DNA of 64,000 nt from Caprimulgus europaeus (lineage: Eukaryota > Chordata > Aves > Caprimulgiformes > Caprimulgidae): assembly GCA_907165065.1 (NCBI GenBank), contig OU015525.1, forward strand, positions 32,524,037 to 32,588,036, read 5' to 3'. A program made the position numbers and the translations under genes. Every line of letters begins with the position of its first letter. Position 1 is the stretch's first letter. Shown here one piece after another: positions 51,901 through 64,000 of the stretch. The notes under the pieces were generated by a model. That model saw only the letters and a program-made list of their open reading frames with translations, had not been told where the DNA came from and did not search any database.

Positions 51901-54900
51901 ACCAGCCATTACTGAAAATATCACTAAACCCCAGTCAACTTCCAAACCAGAATGGAGAGGTTTGGAGAAAGAGTCACATGGTGTTTCTCCATCACCAGAG
52001 GCATTATCATCTGTCTTTGAAGATACAGTCAGCTTCCAGGGGAGGGAAGAGAAGAAACAGTCCAGAGACCAGAAATATCAAATATTTGGGTACAGGAATG
52101 AGTGTCTTGTAAATGGAAGAGAGAGGAATTACAAAAGACAAAAATGAGTGAGGAAAATGAGAACAAAGAACTGCAATTTCAGGGCTTAAAGACCAGTATG
52201 TTACAATTTTTAATTTTTTTTTTCCCTGCACTGAATAAAGAAAGTTAAGAGGTTTCTGCCATTGCCTCATCCTCAGAAAAAAAGCCAAAGGAAAGGAAGG
52301 AGCAGAAGAAGATCTCAAGAAGAGAGATTGTCTGAGAAAAATGCTTGCCGTTTTTGCGGAACTTAGCCTGCTCTGCTTCCAAAGACCACAGACAATGGCT
52401 GGAGAGGCCTAAGAAGAGCAGATTAGTTGTAGATTTGCCTTAATGAGTATCAGAAACAGAAAATTTTGAGAGCCTGGATTAAATCACCATGTTAGAAAGG
52501 TTTTTACTTTTGCATAGAACTTGTATAATTTTTCTTAAGACACATTTAGTGTAACCTGCAAAGTCTTTGTCAGCATCTTAACAGTATTCTAAAATAAAAT
52601 GTACTGGACTGTCATAGGTGGGAGTGCTGGAATGGCTAGAGGTAGCTGGAGATACCTGCTGAACCTCATAAACACCCTCAGTGCTCATGGAGCTTCCTTC
52701 AGATCACAGACTTCACTGGACACTTCTGGCACATGGGTAGGTAGCAAGCTCTTGGGAGTCTGTCATATGGCAATGGAGAAAAATGTCAGGTTTGAGTTGT
52801 GTTAAAAAGCCATATCTGAGTTTGGTTTTTAGTTAAGGGCAAAACAAGGGGAAAGGAGACAGTGATGGGGTCAGTAAGCTTTAAAAGGTATCTGAGGTAA
52901 GTGGCACCAAGCTGTCCTATAGGTTCCGTGGTAAGGTAATATAAGGACATGCTTAAATATGTTACTAGTGACAGGGTTATTAAAGGGCCTGATTCCCTGT
53001 TCCAGGAGTAGTTATGCTTCAAGAGTGGGATTTGTGTGTGCAGCAACTTAAAGAAGATCCATTTTTATGTGTTTCCCACACCTCTTCTGTTTAGGAGGCA
53101 ACTAAGGCTTTAAATTTTCAGATAAAGAGGTATGTTCATATGCAATTTTGGCCTTGTAGAAATTACACAAATTGTGGCAATACCATCAGTCAGCTGTAGT
53201 CAAGAGTGGTTTTCATTCAGTACTACAATGAAGAGATGAAAAGACAGGGTAGTCAAAGCTTTATAAGCTCAGCTGTGGTTGCAAAGAGATACAAAAATAT
53301 CATTTTAAAGTCAGTTTTCTCTATATTTTAGTTGCATTCTAAATGCTGGCATGAAATCAAGATCCCTGTTTTTTTACATTTTCATTCCCATACTACCCAC
53401 TTTAAGTCATACTAATTTACTTTTTCAAGTTTTAAAGTATTCTAACCTTTTGTTGTCCTCATTCAAAAATAGTCTGCTATAAAAAAGTTCATATTGATCC
53501 TATGCATTAATCTTGATGAGAACTCCTACATTGAGCTAGTTTGACCAAATTTCCTTTCCAAATTAAGTTACTCAAGGTCAAAACTGCTCCTGTTCAAGCC
53601 ACTCTTTCCAAGCACCATATACAAAGCTAAACTTTCAAGTCTTATGCTCCTGGACTAGAAGTAATTTAATTCCACAAGCTCCCAAATCTTTGTGCATTTC
53701 AGTTTTCATAAAAGTTATATACTTCAACAATAAAGAACTAAAAAAAACAACAACTTTATAGTGAGAACTGAAAACCCCACAACTTCATAATAGCAGTCAG
53801 CATTTTCTGAAAGTTTCAGAGAATGCATTATCTTTTGAGATAGTATTACAGTCTACAAATGCCAAATTTGAAAAAATATTTTATATTATCAGTGTCTATA
53901 AAATTCCATAAACACAACATTTCATGGATTGTATTCAAAAACACCACAAGTTTTGCTGGACACTTCATAGGTATGCTACATATGGGCTTCAATTACAGTA
54001 CTTCAGAAAGCGACCAAAAAAGAGAAATTTACCCAGTGCATTGAATAGTTTTGTGAATTCTTATCACTATAGTTGTAGAGACTTTATTTAAGTGAAATTA
54101 GTGCTAAGTTTATCAAGTTAAAGGAAGACTTTTTCTCACTGCATTGATCAGGAGTTTTTTCTCTAATCAGACAGTAGTCAAGCCTCACATCTTTCTGCAT
54201 TACATTTGTGACCAGTGTCACTATGCTGAAGATTGCTTTCTCAAGGAGATGTTATTCACATTTATTGTATATGGACTGTGGGCACCTGAGTGAGGTTGAG
54301 AAGTCCACAAAATGACTGAGTAACAAGTAGTTTGGCGTTGAAATTACATTTAGAAGTTCAGTTTAAGACTTTTTTTTCATTAATTATTCTTTTAAATTGG
54401 ATTATGGCTCTTAACATTCACACAGATTGTGGGGCCTCTGTTTCATATTTATCTTCAAAAAATTATTCTGCTTATGAGAAAAAATCAAAACCAAAATCAG
54501 ACATTCACAAACAGTAATGGTAAACATCTTCTTTTAGCACATGTATTTAAAAGCATCAATGCTCATGCTTTTTTCCTTCTAAAAATTAGTTAATTTGCAA
54601 TTAATAATTTAATACTACCCTTATTAAGTGTTTAATTTCAAATATTTTATCCCATTCTTTTAGCAGAAATATTTTTCTTGAACTTCTTTTAATGTGGTTT
54701 TGTGCTATTCAATGAGACTGACAAATCAGTAGCTTTTGGTGTTTGTTCACTTTTGCAGTGAACAATGGTTTTTATTGCTGTGTAGAACCGAGACTTCTTC
54801 GGCCACTTTCAGAAAAAAGAATAATCCCTAGCCAGCATTTTAAATAAAATTAATTTTCGAATATCTTAGAAATACTCTGAATGTTTGATCTTTCTTCCTT

Positions 54901-55679
54901 TGCTGGAATAGAAGAAAGCTCTTCTCTTTGTATCTCATCCTGTCACCACCACTACTTGAGGTTAACATATTGTCTGCCTACTTTTAATAAAACATTCCTC
55001 ATGTATTCTAACAAATCACGTATATCTGAATCCTACATACAAAGCTGTAATACCATTGAGATTTTGTAGTGACATTGATAAATGATGTCACCAGAACCCT
55101 TTGTTTGAATTACAATCTTAATTATGTACACCTGGGTTCTTATTATTCCTTATATTATTTCTGTCATAGCGCTATCTTGTCCTATTCTTACTCTGATGCT
55201 AATTTGTTTTATCAGTAGGCTAGGCATTGCAGCTTAGCAAAGCCTGTCCACAGTGTTTTAAGGACTGTAGTTTTTTTCTTCGTTATTGCTGTTTTAAAGA
55301 CAGAGTACAGTATTAAACAACAAATTAATTTTTTAAATGAAGCTGATGCAGATTGTACATAAAGTTTTTGGATTTTTTTGTTGCTGTTTTCCTCAGAGTT
55401 CTCTTACTTAGGATTGTCCAGATTTTTTGACTTTTCTAGTTATTTCATGTCTCTCGAGAAAAGATGAGCAAAAGTGCTCTTTTACTTATTTATTTTTGGG
55501 GGATAGGAATTCCCATATGGCTGAAGGTGTGAAACACTGTATATGATAAGCCTGAAAGTGGGAATTACAAGTTTCTTCTAGTTCTTATTCTCTTGGTTTT
55601 TTTCTATATTCACCTTGTGAACTTAACCAGGATTACTTTTGTCAAAGGAAATATGAAAGACTTTGCTTTGACTGCATAT
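51901..55679. other. Intergenic, unassigned
   Basis: AT-rich unique sequence. No gene, RNA gene or clear mobile element was seen. Confidence 0.4.
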
Positions 55680-55830
55680 GTGTCCAGTGGAATCCCTTTA
55701 AAAATGATCAATCAGGCTGTGGTTTGCTTTCCTCTGGAAGCCCCTTGAAGAGACAAGATTGCAACAAAGGCAATTAAAAGCTCCAAAATCCACTTTATCC
55801 TCCTAATATTTAAAAAGCATGAAGAAAGCT
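55680..55830. promoter_or_regulatory. Possible regulatory element (RUNX-, SOX- and homeodomain-like motifs)
   Basis: Contains AAAATGATCAATCAGG, the RUNX-like CTGTGGTTTGC, SOX-like AACAAAG and homeodomain-like CAATTAAAAG within 130 bp of otherwise unique sequence. Motif presence alone is weak evidence. Confidence 0.2.
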
Positions 55831-58800
55831 TAGACTTTCAGGATATAACTTGCATATGTCAATTATGTCTATTTAACTTGAAGAATGTAGGTCCTATCTT
55901 GTACAATGCTCACAGTTACACATTTGCAAAAAGTTCAGGGCAAATGCTCAAACACATAAGTTTTGAACTTGGTCTTCAGTCAGGTAAATGTATTGATGAG
56001 CTGCATCAGACTTGGAAAAGGAGATGGAAGATGTGATTTTTGTAACCATTTATTCCCCTTCCTTTTTTTTTTTTCTAGGCCTTCTCTTATTTCTGTCCAT
56101 TGACAGAATCTGAACTGCATCCTCTAGAAAAAAGGAACATTTCTGCTTATTTTGCAGTCAGACTGACGAGGACTGAGTATTAACATTTGTCTTCCTCGCC
56201 ATAACTAATGATCAAAATTATTTGTTCTTTCTACAGCAGCAATCCACAAAGCCCGAAACAATAGGAATCAAAATGCTCTGTTTTGGAGCATCCAATTACT
56301 GGAAAATCAGGAGAAAAACTTAGAAATCAAAAGGAGCATGTACAGAAATCTGGACACCTTATCATAAGTATAATTCTTGTACCAAATGTGTTTTAAACAA
56401 ATATTTATTTACCTGTTAGTTTAGTCAAGATGGCTAGCATATTTATGATGTTATTTACTTGTTTACAAACAATCACATGATTAATTATTGACTCAGCTCT
56501 CTGTTACTGAAAATTTTTACTTACATTATTTATCCTGCCAGTTGCTACATTCATCTTTACAGTCTCAGTTCTTTCTCATGAGATGCATAGGTCCAAATGG
56601 GCCTTTGAACTTTCCCCACACTGTTTCTTTAGCATAAATTCTGTTTGATGGCTCTTCCTGTCCCACACATATATGACAAGTTCCTTCAGAAAACATTCTT
56701 CTTCCATTCCCTGGGGTGACTGTAACTTTTTAGTATTCCAAAGGCTTTAAAATGCTAATTTGACTCATCAATCCATGGGTTGTAATTCTGAACTTTGGGT
56801 ATTTTTTCAGTAATTACAGCCTATGTCACTAATCATGACCTTCTGGAAACTGAACAAGCCATCACAACAGTCAAAAATATGGAAAGTTGTAGAAAGGTGG
56901 ACTCAAAAGCTGGCACTGTAAAGTGAGACAAAATCTAAACCTGCCTTGACTTTGCTAATCCTTGAAGCACTTGGGTCTAGCATCTCAAACAGTTTTCAAT
57001 AACCTTTTTCACACTTCTGATATGTTCACAGGGATCTGCTTTTCAGAAGGCCTTGATATCCAAAGTTTATTTCAAATTCAGCCAGGGTTTAATTTGCATT
57101 TTTGTTGTTTTAAATGTACCAGAATGCACAAGTTTCCCGTTCTGGTACCCCTTTCAGTTTTGAGAGTGCCTAACAGGCCTTTTTATCAGTACAAGATACA
57201 AAGAGGCTTTTTTTCACTCCTTAGTTGATATATATGTGTGTGTGTGTGTGTGTGTATGCAGGAAAGTGTGTGTAGATAACTCTTAGTGAACATCCTTTAT
57301 TTTCTGCCGTTCCAAGGTCTGAGGCATGTAAGTTGTTGCCTAAAACTTGCAGCCCACTCTGAACAATGTGAGACAAATAAATAACAAGATGAAGCACAGA
57401 TACTCTTATAAACTGTTGGAGAGATTTGAAAAAGGTAATCTCTTTGTGGTTTCCTAGTTTTACTTCGGTCTTTCTGTGATCTTCAGTAAAAAAAGTGAGA
57501 AACTAGAGAAAAAAAATATTACTAGGAAGTTAAAATGCATGGCCTACTAGACAGAGCCTAGTCTGCCTAAGTCTTCTTAAAAAGCATTGAACAAATAAAC
57601 CTTAGCTAAATACTTGGAGTCCAGACACTTAAAGCTCCATTGAATCAGGAGTTTTACAGAATCTCAGTGGTAACATACGTTTCCACACCTGGTAAAAATT
57701 CATGTATAAAACTCATGATAGAGAGAAGAGGCAAGGGAACAGATTCCTGTGGCTGGGATCCAGTTCTGTAATTCTCCTATTAATTTGTGATTGTGGAGAT
57801 GGAAGAAGTGCCTGTGTAACTAGAGAACCTGATGGGACAACTTCCATATTAGTTTAAAATGAATTGTGTCGTCGGTGAGTAATGCTTAGGAGTAGTTTGT
57901 GTAGAATAGGTATGACCTGGAACAGAAGTAAATTAAACTAACCCAGGACAGCTTATTTCAGTTGTTTAAATAGCAATCAAATCTTACACTATTTTTTTCT
58001 CAAAGACTATGCAAGTCCTCCATTAGTTAGGACCTACAAACTATTCAGCTTGTTATTTTAAAGCAGGCACATGAACTTACTAGTGTTATACAGCTTGCTT
58101 TCCTTCTCCAGTTATTGTCTGAGACACTCGTTTAGTGATCTTGCTTTTTACCTCAGTATTTATAACAGGGATCCTAATGAAGGTATAGAACTGACCAATA
58201 CTTCACTGTGCATTCCTGAGATCTCTTTGCTTGAGAACTTTCTTTTCTCATTTGTTTCTTCTTTCCCTGATCTTTGTTTCCTCCCTCCAAAGTATACTTC
58301 TCCTCAGGTTGGATTGTGCTCTTTCTCAGATAATAGATTTATGCTTCTTCCAAAGTAAAATTGGATCCTAATTAGATTGGTGTCTCCTTGGTGTTATAGT
58401 ACAACAAAACAAAAATAATAACAGCAACAGCTGAAAGGCAACAGTGATCCTGCATTCAAGCAGTTACGATCTGTTCTTGGATATAGGATGTAGATAAATG
58501 CATGGGTTAGATTCCAAGGTCAGTTACCCAACTATAAATTACATATAATTCCATTGGATTGAAGAGATGTATACTTGGATAACTAAACCAGATATTTTCC
58601 ATTTTGACTCAAATACTTTGATTCAAAATTTTCCTGTGTTCACCACTAAGACTTTTGGAGGTGGAGGGATGCAATCTGAAAAGCAAATATTTTTAATTAT
58701 TTTCTTAGCAAGTCCTATATAGCTGTCGTTTTGTTTGGGGGTTTGTTTTTTTGCTGTTGCTGTTTGAGGGGGTTTTTTTAAAAAAAAAGAACAAAAGCTC

Positions 58801-60369
58801 TATACCAGTTCGAAGACAGATTTTCCAATATCTCTTTGAGATTCTAAAATGAAACAATAAATAGACAGAATAAATTGGTCAGTGGCCCTTGCCCTGAAGA
58901 TACATGGGACACAGGCTCACTCACAGCTCATCAGTCAAAGCTGAGCCACGCTCAGTCATATCAGGTGGCTGCTGCCCCCACACTCTTCTATTTGCACTTC
59001 ACAGTAGGAAGAAAATGATCACAATCCTTCCCAGTGCACTCAGGATGAAGGCACAGGAAATGTACTGCAAGCAAATTTCACTCAAAAAGGGAAAAGATGA
59101 TTTCAAAAGCCATTAAACTAATTTCTTCACTGCCCAGAAGTCATGTGCTTGCCATTTTCTCCAATTACTGTGCAGAACACTACACTTCTTTTCTCCACAT
59201 TCCTCCTCCTCCTCATTATGATTTCCCCACCCTTGTGAGACACAAAAACAGAGCCTATCATTAATCTTCTTTCCCAAAATGTTTAGGTCTATGAGATCTG
59301 GCTTTAATTACCAGCCATGAGAAGAACTAATTACCTTGGCCTAACAAAGACAGGATAGCGGAAGGAGCTGATGCTATGAGGATCTGACAGTGCACATCTT
59401 AGCATATTAGATTTCCCACTGCTACTTCTGTGTCGCTTGAGAAAAGAAATAAAAGGACAAATATGCAGGAGTTACTCCAAGTTTATAAATGTCTCCAAAG
59501 ATACCTCTGTGGGAATTAAAGTTTTACTTGTGGGAGTACTTCTTACAGAGTGCAGAGCAAACAGATAGCACTCCGACAATAAATGCATAATGATAATGAG
59601 TTGACCAGTGACTCAAAGCTAAGCTATGCAAGCCTAAAATAACCATTACAAATGTGGGAGTCTATAATTCTGAATCAAGGGACAAAATATTTCACTGCTT
59701 TAAATGTAAAGAAGCTACTTATCTTTCCATCAGCTGAAGCTGGATCTGGCCACACCACTTTTGGAAAGTTCTCATCTTCTATGGAACTGAGTTAGTTCAC
59801 AGTACATTAAAAATTCCAAAATATACTCTTCTGCTTTAATAATCTTCTTATTTAGCATGGAAGTCAGACTGGAACACTGACTTACAAATAAGCACTCTAC
59901 ACTGAATGGAGCTACATCTTGTTGAAGTTAAAGCACTTCAGTATTTCAGCCAATAAAACATGTTGCTTCTCTGATCCTTCTGTGTACCTAAATGAATTGA
60001 GTGGGTACTTTAAAATATCAAGTATAACACAGGAATAGCATTTAAAGAGAATGATGTGTATGGCAACTTTATGTTACTTAGTAACAGGGACAATAACATT
60101 AAAAATGATAAGTGAAATGGGAGCCATTCCAGGAAAAATACACAATGTCTGAGGTTGCAGTGTAAAACATCTTGCAAAAGGCCTGAAAAGGCTGAATAGG
60201 TCAAGAGCAGAAAAAAGCTCAGAACTTCTCTGAAGAATTTTAACTCAACTTAACTCAACTTCTAAGTATTTTGTGATACATCACCAAGTACTGCAAGACT
60301 TTTAATATTTATTTACTTCAATATTATTTTGTTCCACTTACTTACTGTGATTCATGACTCAATCTACAA
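55831..60369. other. Intergenic, unassigned
   Basis: Unique AT-rich sequence with a TG microsatellite (57231-57256) and T/G-rich runs near 58728-58790. A stretch around 59280-59560 is more complex and could be conserved. No gene was seen. Confidence 0.4.
57231..57256. repeat. TG dinucleotide microsatellite
   Basis: A run of alternating TG, interrupted only at its ends by TATATA. Confidence 0.9.
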
Positions 60370-60520
60370 TGCAGAATAAATCATCTTTAATTGTTCCAGC
60401 TACGACAATTACATTACGACAATTAGGAACACACTGCCTATCATCTGGTGAATATAATTACCCTTGCCTTTCTGTGCAGCCTGACTTTGCTTTAATTGAT
60501 TTCATGGGAAGGCCTAGCCT
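60370..60520. promoter_or_regulatory. Possible regulatory element with a repeated TACGACAATTA site
   Basis: The 11-mer TACGACAATTA occurs at 60401-60411 and again at 60415-60425, a 14-bp spacing. Each copy overlaps an ACAAT (SOX-like) and an AATTA (homeodomain-like) core. Nearby are CTTTAATTGTTCC, ATATAATTACCC and CTTTAATTGATTTCA. The pattern is suggestive of an enhancer. Confidence 0.35.
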
Positions 60521-60759
60521 TTGGGGGATGCAGTTCAGGGTCAGTAGAATTTCCACATCATTTTATTGGTTTGGAAGAGGTAGAGGAGGGAGAACTTGTA
60601 TGACAAAGTATCCCATGGTTTTTATACATAATGGGAATGAAGTTGTGTCATCAAAGTTCTTAGTCTGAAATTGGTTTGGGTTTTGTTTTTTAAATAGACC
60701 TAAGCTGTTCAGATTGCTTTGAGAAGCTATTTTAAATTCTCTTGAATGCCTTCAAACAT

Positions 60760-61130
60760 TACACCTTCTGGCTGACAGACCAACTGTGTAGAAGAGCTCC
60801 TGTGTCAACAGTTTATGTTGCAGCTGACTCATCATGACTTTCATGCACGCACAAAAGTAAACAGAGAAGTTTGTGTCGATTTGCTGAGTGCTATGCAATC
60901 CTTCATTAATCTGAAGTCATCATCCATCTGAAGTCACCTCCAATAAATTCATTAAGAAACATTATCTAATGTGTCTCTGTCTTATCAATAATTAATGCTG
61001 CAAGTATTTGTGTATTCAGGTTGGGGCTCAACCTTGTGTGACAGACTAGAATCATATTACTGTGCCACGAATGGCCTGAAAAAGGCCCAGGGCTGTAGGG
61101 GTGCATACTCTGTGCACTAGCAGAAAGGAA
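60760..61130. promoter_or_regulatory. Possible conserved non-coding element
   Basis: Complex, unique sequence with an AP-1/MAF-like GCTGACTCATCATGAC, TGCTATGCAATCC, CATTAATCTGAAGTCATC with a nearby second CATCTGAAGTCA, and ATCAATAATTAATGC. No repeat or coding signature was seen. Conservation is inferred, not tested. Confidence 0.3.
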
Positions 61131-63390
61131 TGTCATGTGTTACTGAGCTCAATAATGTTCACTTTGGCTATAGGCAAGCATTTATTTTCTCTATTGTATG
61201 AAAGACTAAAAGAAGTTTTATGGCCTGTTTAATGCAGAAAGTAAACCTCTCTGGTCATAATTATCTATGAATTCCAGACTAGGGATTCTCAGTTTATGAA
61301 TCTCAGCTAATCTGTTTCCTCCCCTCCCTTGCATGGGACCAATGGTCATAGGGAGTGGTGAGTTCCGCACACACACACACACACACACAATAATTTCTTC
61401 AGTTCCTGTGTCTGAAATTTTGAGGTGCAAAAGACCAACCCTTCCTGTCAGTTCAACTAGAGCAACACAAGGAATATGTGCATCCTAGGGGATGTGGTCC
61501 TTTATAGCAGAGAGAAATATATTTGTACAGATTCATTAAAACTAAAGAGGTAAAGTAGGTTTGCAGGGATTCATCCAAAACAGAGAAGAAAAGAAAGAAG
61601 AGAAGAAATAAAAAGTTTCAAAAATCCCTAAAATGAATAATGGAAACTTAAATATTGTTTAGAACATCATGTAAGACTAAAAAACCAGTGAACAGACAAA
61701 TCAACTAAAAGATTTATGAAAGATTATATTTAAAAAGGAAAGCTAGCAACAAATGACAGAACTGGGAATTATTTAAAATAATTTTCAGGTGGACTTTTTT
61801 CAACATTTATTTATTTATTGCTCAACTTTCTAGAGTGTCTTTGAACTAAGCTCACTAAGGAGTTTCATTATTTTGAGCTAGAAACAATGCTTTAAAATAG
61901 TGAGCTTTAGTGCCTCAACACTGAGTTAGCTCCTTGCTATTATATGATTGTTTAAATAAATTGTTTAGTGTCAACAAAATCTTTTTTCAACAAATAATAG
62001 GGTGTATCGCCATACTCTTTTCACACAATGTCTTCTAGAACAACTGCTGTCTCATTGAAATGAAGAGTTACTCCAATAAAAATCTTAAACAATTTGATCA
62101 GGTGATTTTTATGCAATATTAACAAGGTCATCACAGAAGACTATGGATGACTACTTGATAAATACTTGTAAGAAATAAAATAGCTATTATAACAATTAAT
62201 AGATATGAAAAAAAATAAAAGATCTATTGTCTGGCAAAAAAAAAAAAAAAAGATAAAAGATTGTGCAGATAATTAACTTTAAATGTACATAATATTTTTC
62301 ATCCTGGCAGATTCTAAACTGGTATAAACAGCCTCACTGAAATGTACATTATATATGGGGGGAGGGTAGGGGAAAGGTAGAGGGCTGTTTAATGCTCTAC
62401 AACAATGCTACACTACATAGTTTTGGACAGGAAATGAAGAACACCTTTTCTCTGAGGAAGCAAGTAGGGAATTTAAGAGGGCAGAGTATTTTTACCCACA
62501 CTGATTTTGGGCCAGGTAATCAGCTTTAAGACCCTCACTCTCATAAATGTGTCATTAGATCTCTAAAACGACCATAGGCAGCAAAGCAAAATCTTTCTTT
62601 GTAAGAAAACTATGTAAGCCACAGTTTCTGCAAATACTAGTTGCACCCAAGAATCTATAGGGTTTAGAAAAAGGGTCCCAGAAGGCCCCAATCCGACTCC
62701 CTCCCAGTTCTCTGATTTTCTTTGGGAAGATGCTGTTCAATCAAAATACCAACCTGGCCTACTGATGCTCAAGTCCTGAAAATATGTGGGTTGTGAAAGA
62801 AGGGTTCACAGCACAAAGCAGCCCCATCATGTGGTGCAGGAGCACCAAACAACAAAACCTATCACTTTGGTCAGAGTAAATAGCTTGTAGATGCATGTAT
62901 GAATATTAAACTCACTTCAAACAGCAGGGAGCAGGCAACCTACTCTTTGAAATAAGAATGTGTGCTTACAAATCATCCACTATTGAGGGACTTTCCCCAT
63001 CAGACTGCAAGCCAGAAGGCAATTAATTTTAACTTTAACGGTTTCAACAGTGTTGAACTGGCTTTCTTGCAAAATCCTATTCATTTCATCTCTGCCTATT
63101 TTTGAAACACCACCTCAAGACCTTTCCTGTCCTCAAAGTGTTTGCAGAGTTACAACTGTGGCTATATGTTAGTTCAGATCCTGGGTTGTTGAGATTTTTG
63201 TTTTGTTTTGTTTGCTGTCTTTTTTTTTCCTTACATTTTTATTTGTGGGGAGACCTTATTATTTATGTGAATAATTTATTTGCTTCAATTATATTTCATT
63301 TTATATTGATCTTAGTACTATGCCACTAAGAACTGAAAGAAAAACAATGAACCCATAACCTACTATGGTGTACTTACCATTGTTATCACA
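61131..63390. other. Intergenic, unassigned with small repeats
   Basis: Contains an AC microsatellite (61370-61389), a poly-A run (62237-62253) and a G-rich patch (62357-62384). No gene was seen. Confidence 0.45.
61370..61389. repeat. AC dinucleotide microsatellite
   Basis: About ten perfect AC units. Confidence 0.9.
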
Positions 63391-63490
63391 CCATTTACTT
63401 GCTCCCAGTCCTCTCTCCCCTAGCCCTGGGGGTTGTGGGGGGGGCAAGTGTTGGGTGCTAGCCAAGGGCTAGCCCAGTGAAACTATCACA
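63391..63490 (-). mobile_element. Short LTR fragment, same family as the LTR at 30169
   Basis: The reverse complement begins TGTGATAG and then CACTGGGCTAGCCCTTGGC, and includes a C-rich block and GAGAGGACTGGGAG. It matches in order the first ~100 bp of the LTR at 30169-30592. It is flanked by a 10-bp direct repeat TATCACACCA (63384-63393 and 63484-63493). Confidence 0.7.
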
Positions 63491-64000
63491 CCAGAGAACC
63501 ATGATAAACAATAACATTCTGAGCCACTAAAACATGGTATCTATTCCTACCAGCACTCATGTCAACCTTGATGAAATGTTCTAACATTTTTGACCTGAAA
63601 AAAACCCAAATTTTACTTCTTTCCTGACCAGACAAATTGTGAGAAGACAGGTTTCTAAAGAAGACATCTTCCTTTTAGGTACAGCCAGAATGGGACTAAT
63701 ACAAAGGAAAACATGAACTTTACTTGAGAATATCTTTCTTTGTATGATTTATGGAAGCCCTACAGTATTTTATCATAGTTATTCTAAGTTAGCTGATTTG
63801 TTTTAAGGTTCTTTAAAAAGTTTAAATATGACAAGGGAAACAAGATTCATCATCTTCTTTCCAGAGTTCTTAATCTATTATTATATTAAAAGTAAAATCT
63901 TTAATGCAAGTAGCCTACCACTTAGTTATGCTAACTGCTTTCTTGGGAAGTTCTGCTCTAATTTTCAGTGGCATCTTTTCATATCACCACCCATTCTTCT
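63491..64000. other. Unassigned right end of window
   Basis: AT-rich sequence with no recognisable gene or repeat. Confidence 0.4.

Noticed and set aside
51565..51915. 116-codon open frame
   Set aside because: It has no recognisable domain or codon pattern and overlaps an open frame on the other strand. Non-coding conserved DNA is the simpler explanation.
30169..63490. A single 33-kb transposon bounded by inverted LTR ends
   Set aside because: The two LTR pieces are differently truncated, lie in opposite orientation, and enclose no element-encoded genes. They are independent insertions.

Overview
This window is vertebrate nuclear DNA and almost certainly avian. It is AT-rich and gene-poor. 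Its interspersed repeats are mainly CR1-type LINE fragments, many carrying the avian-style 3' tail of reiterated ATTCTATG/ATTCTGTG units, plus a few LTR pieces of the avian endogenous-retrovirus type. It holds one recognisable protein-coding gene, PEX2 (peroxisome biogenesis factor 2, a RING-finger peroxin) on the + strand. The whole coding sequence lies in one exon (19731-20645), as expected for vertebrate PEX2. No bacterial-style operon, phage, CRISPR array or convincing RNA gene was seen.

Layout. 1-575 is unassigned sequence. About 576-1640 is a 5'-truncated minus-strand CR1 that abuts a strong CpG island (about 1680-2700). The island is the only good promoter candidate here and probably holds the untranslated first exon of PEX2, with a consensus-like splice donor at 2382/2383. 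A presumed intron of about 17.3 kb follows (to 19711). It contains a 1.9 kb degenerate + strand CR1 with reverse-transcriptase remnants (5950-7877), a very old + strand LINE remnant (about 14930-15690) and a minus-strand CR1 fragment (about 16838-17510). The PEX2 coding exon follows, then a 3' region with no canonical AATAAA for about 3 kb.

From about 21 to 64 kb I see no gene. In human, the 3' side of PEX2 faces the ZFHX4 neighbourhood, a gene-poor interval; conserved synteny here is an inference. The most conspicuous object is a pure polypyrimidine minisatellite at 25295-26062: 64 back-to-back copies of a 12-bp unit with no interruption that I can see. Others are a truncated LTR (30169-30592), a complete-looking solo LTR with a 5-bp target-site duplication (40808-41410) inside an older LINE remnant, a minus-strand CR1 fragment next to it, a CR1 nested inside another CR1 (43926-45173), and a short LTR fragment near the right end (63391-63490). 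Several unique segments look like conserved regulatory elements. The best is around 51560-51900, with a perfect 22-bp palindrome; others are near 60370-60520, 60760-61130 and 55680-55830.

Nothing here is a clear new biological system. The items most worth a second look are the 64-copy minisatellite, the layered transposon insertions, the palindrome-bearing candidate enhancer and the CR1-CpG island junction at the presumed PEX2 promoter.
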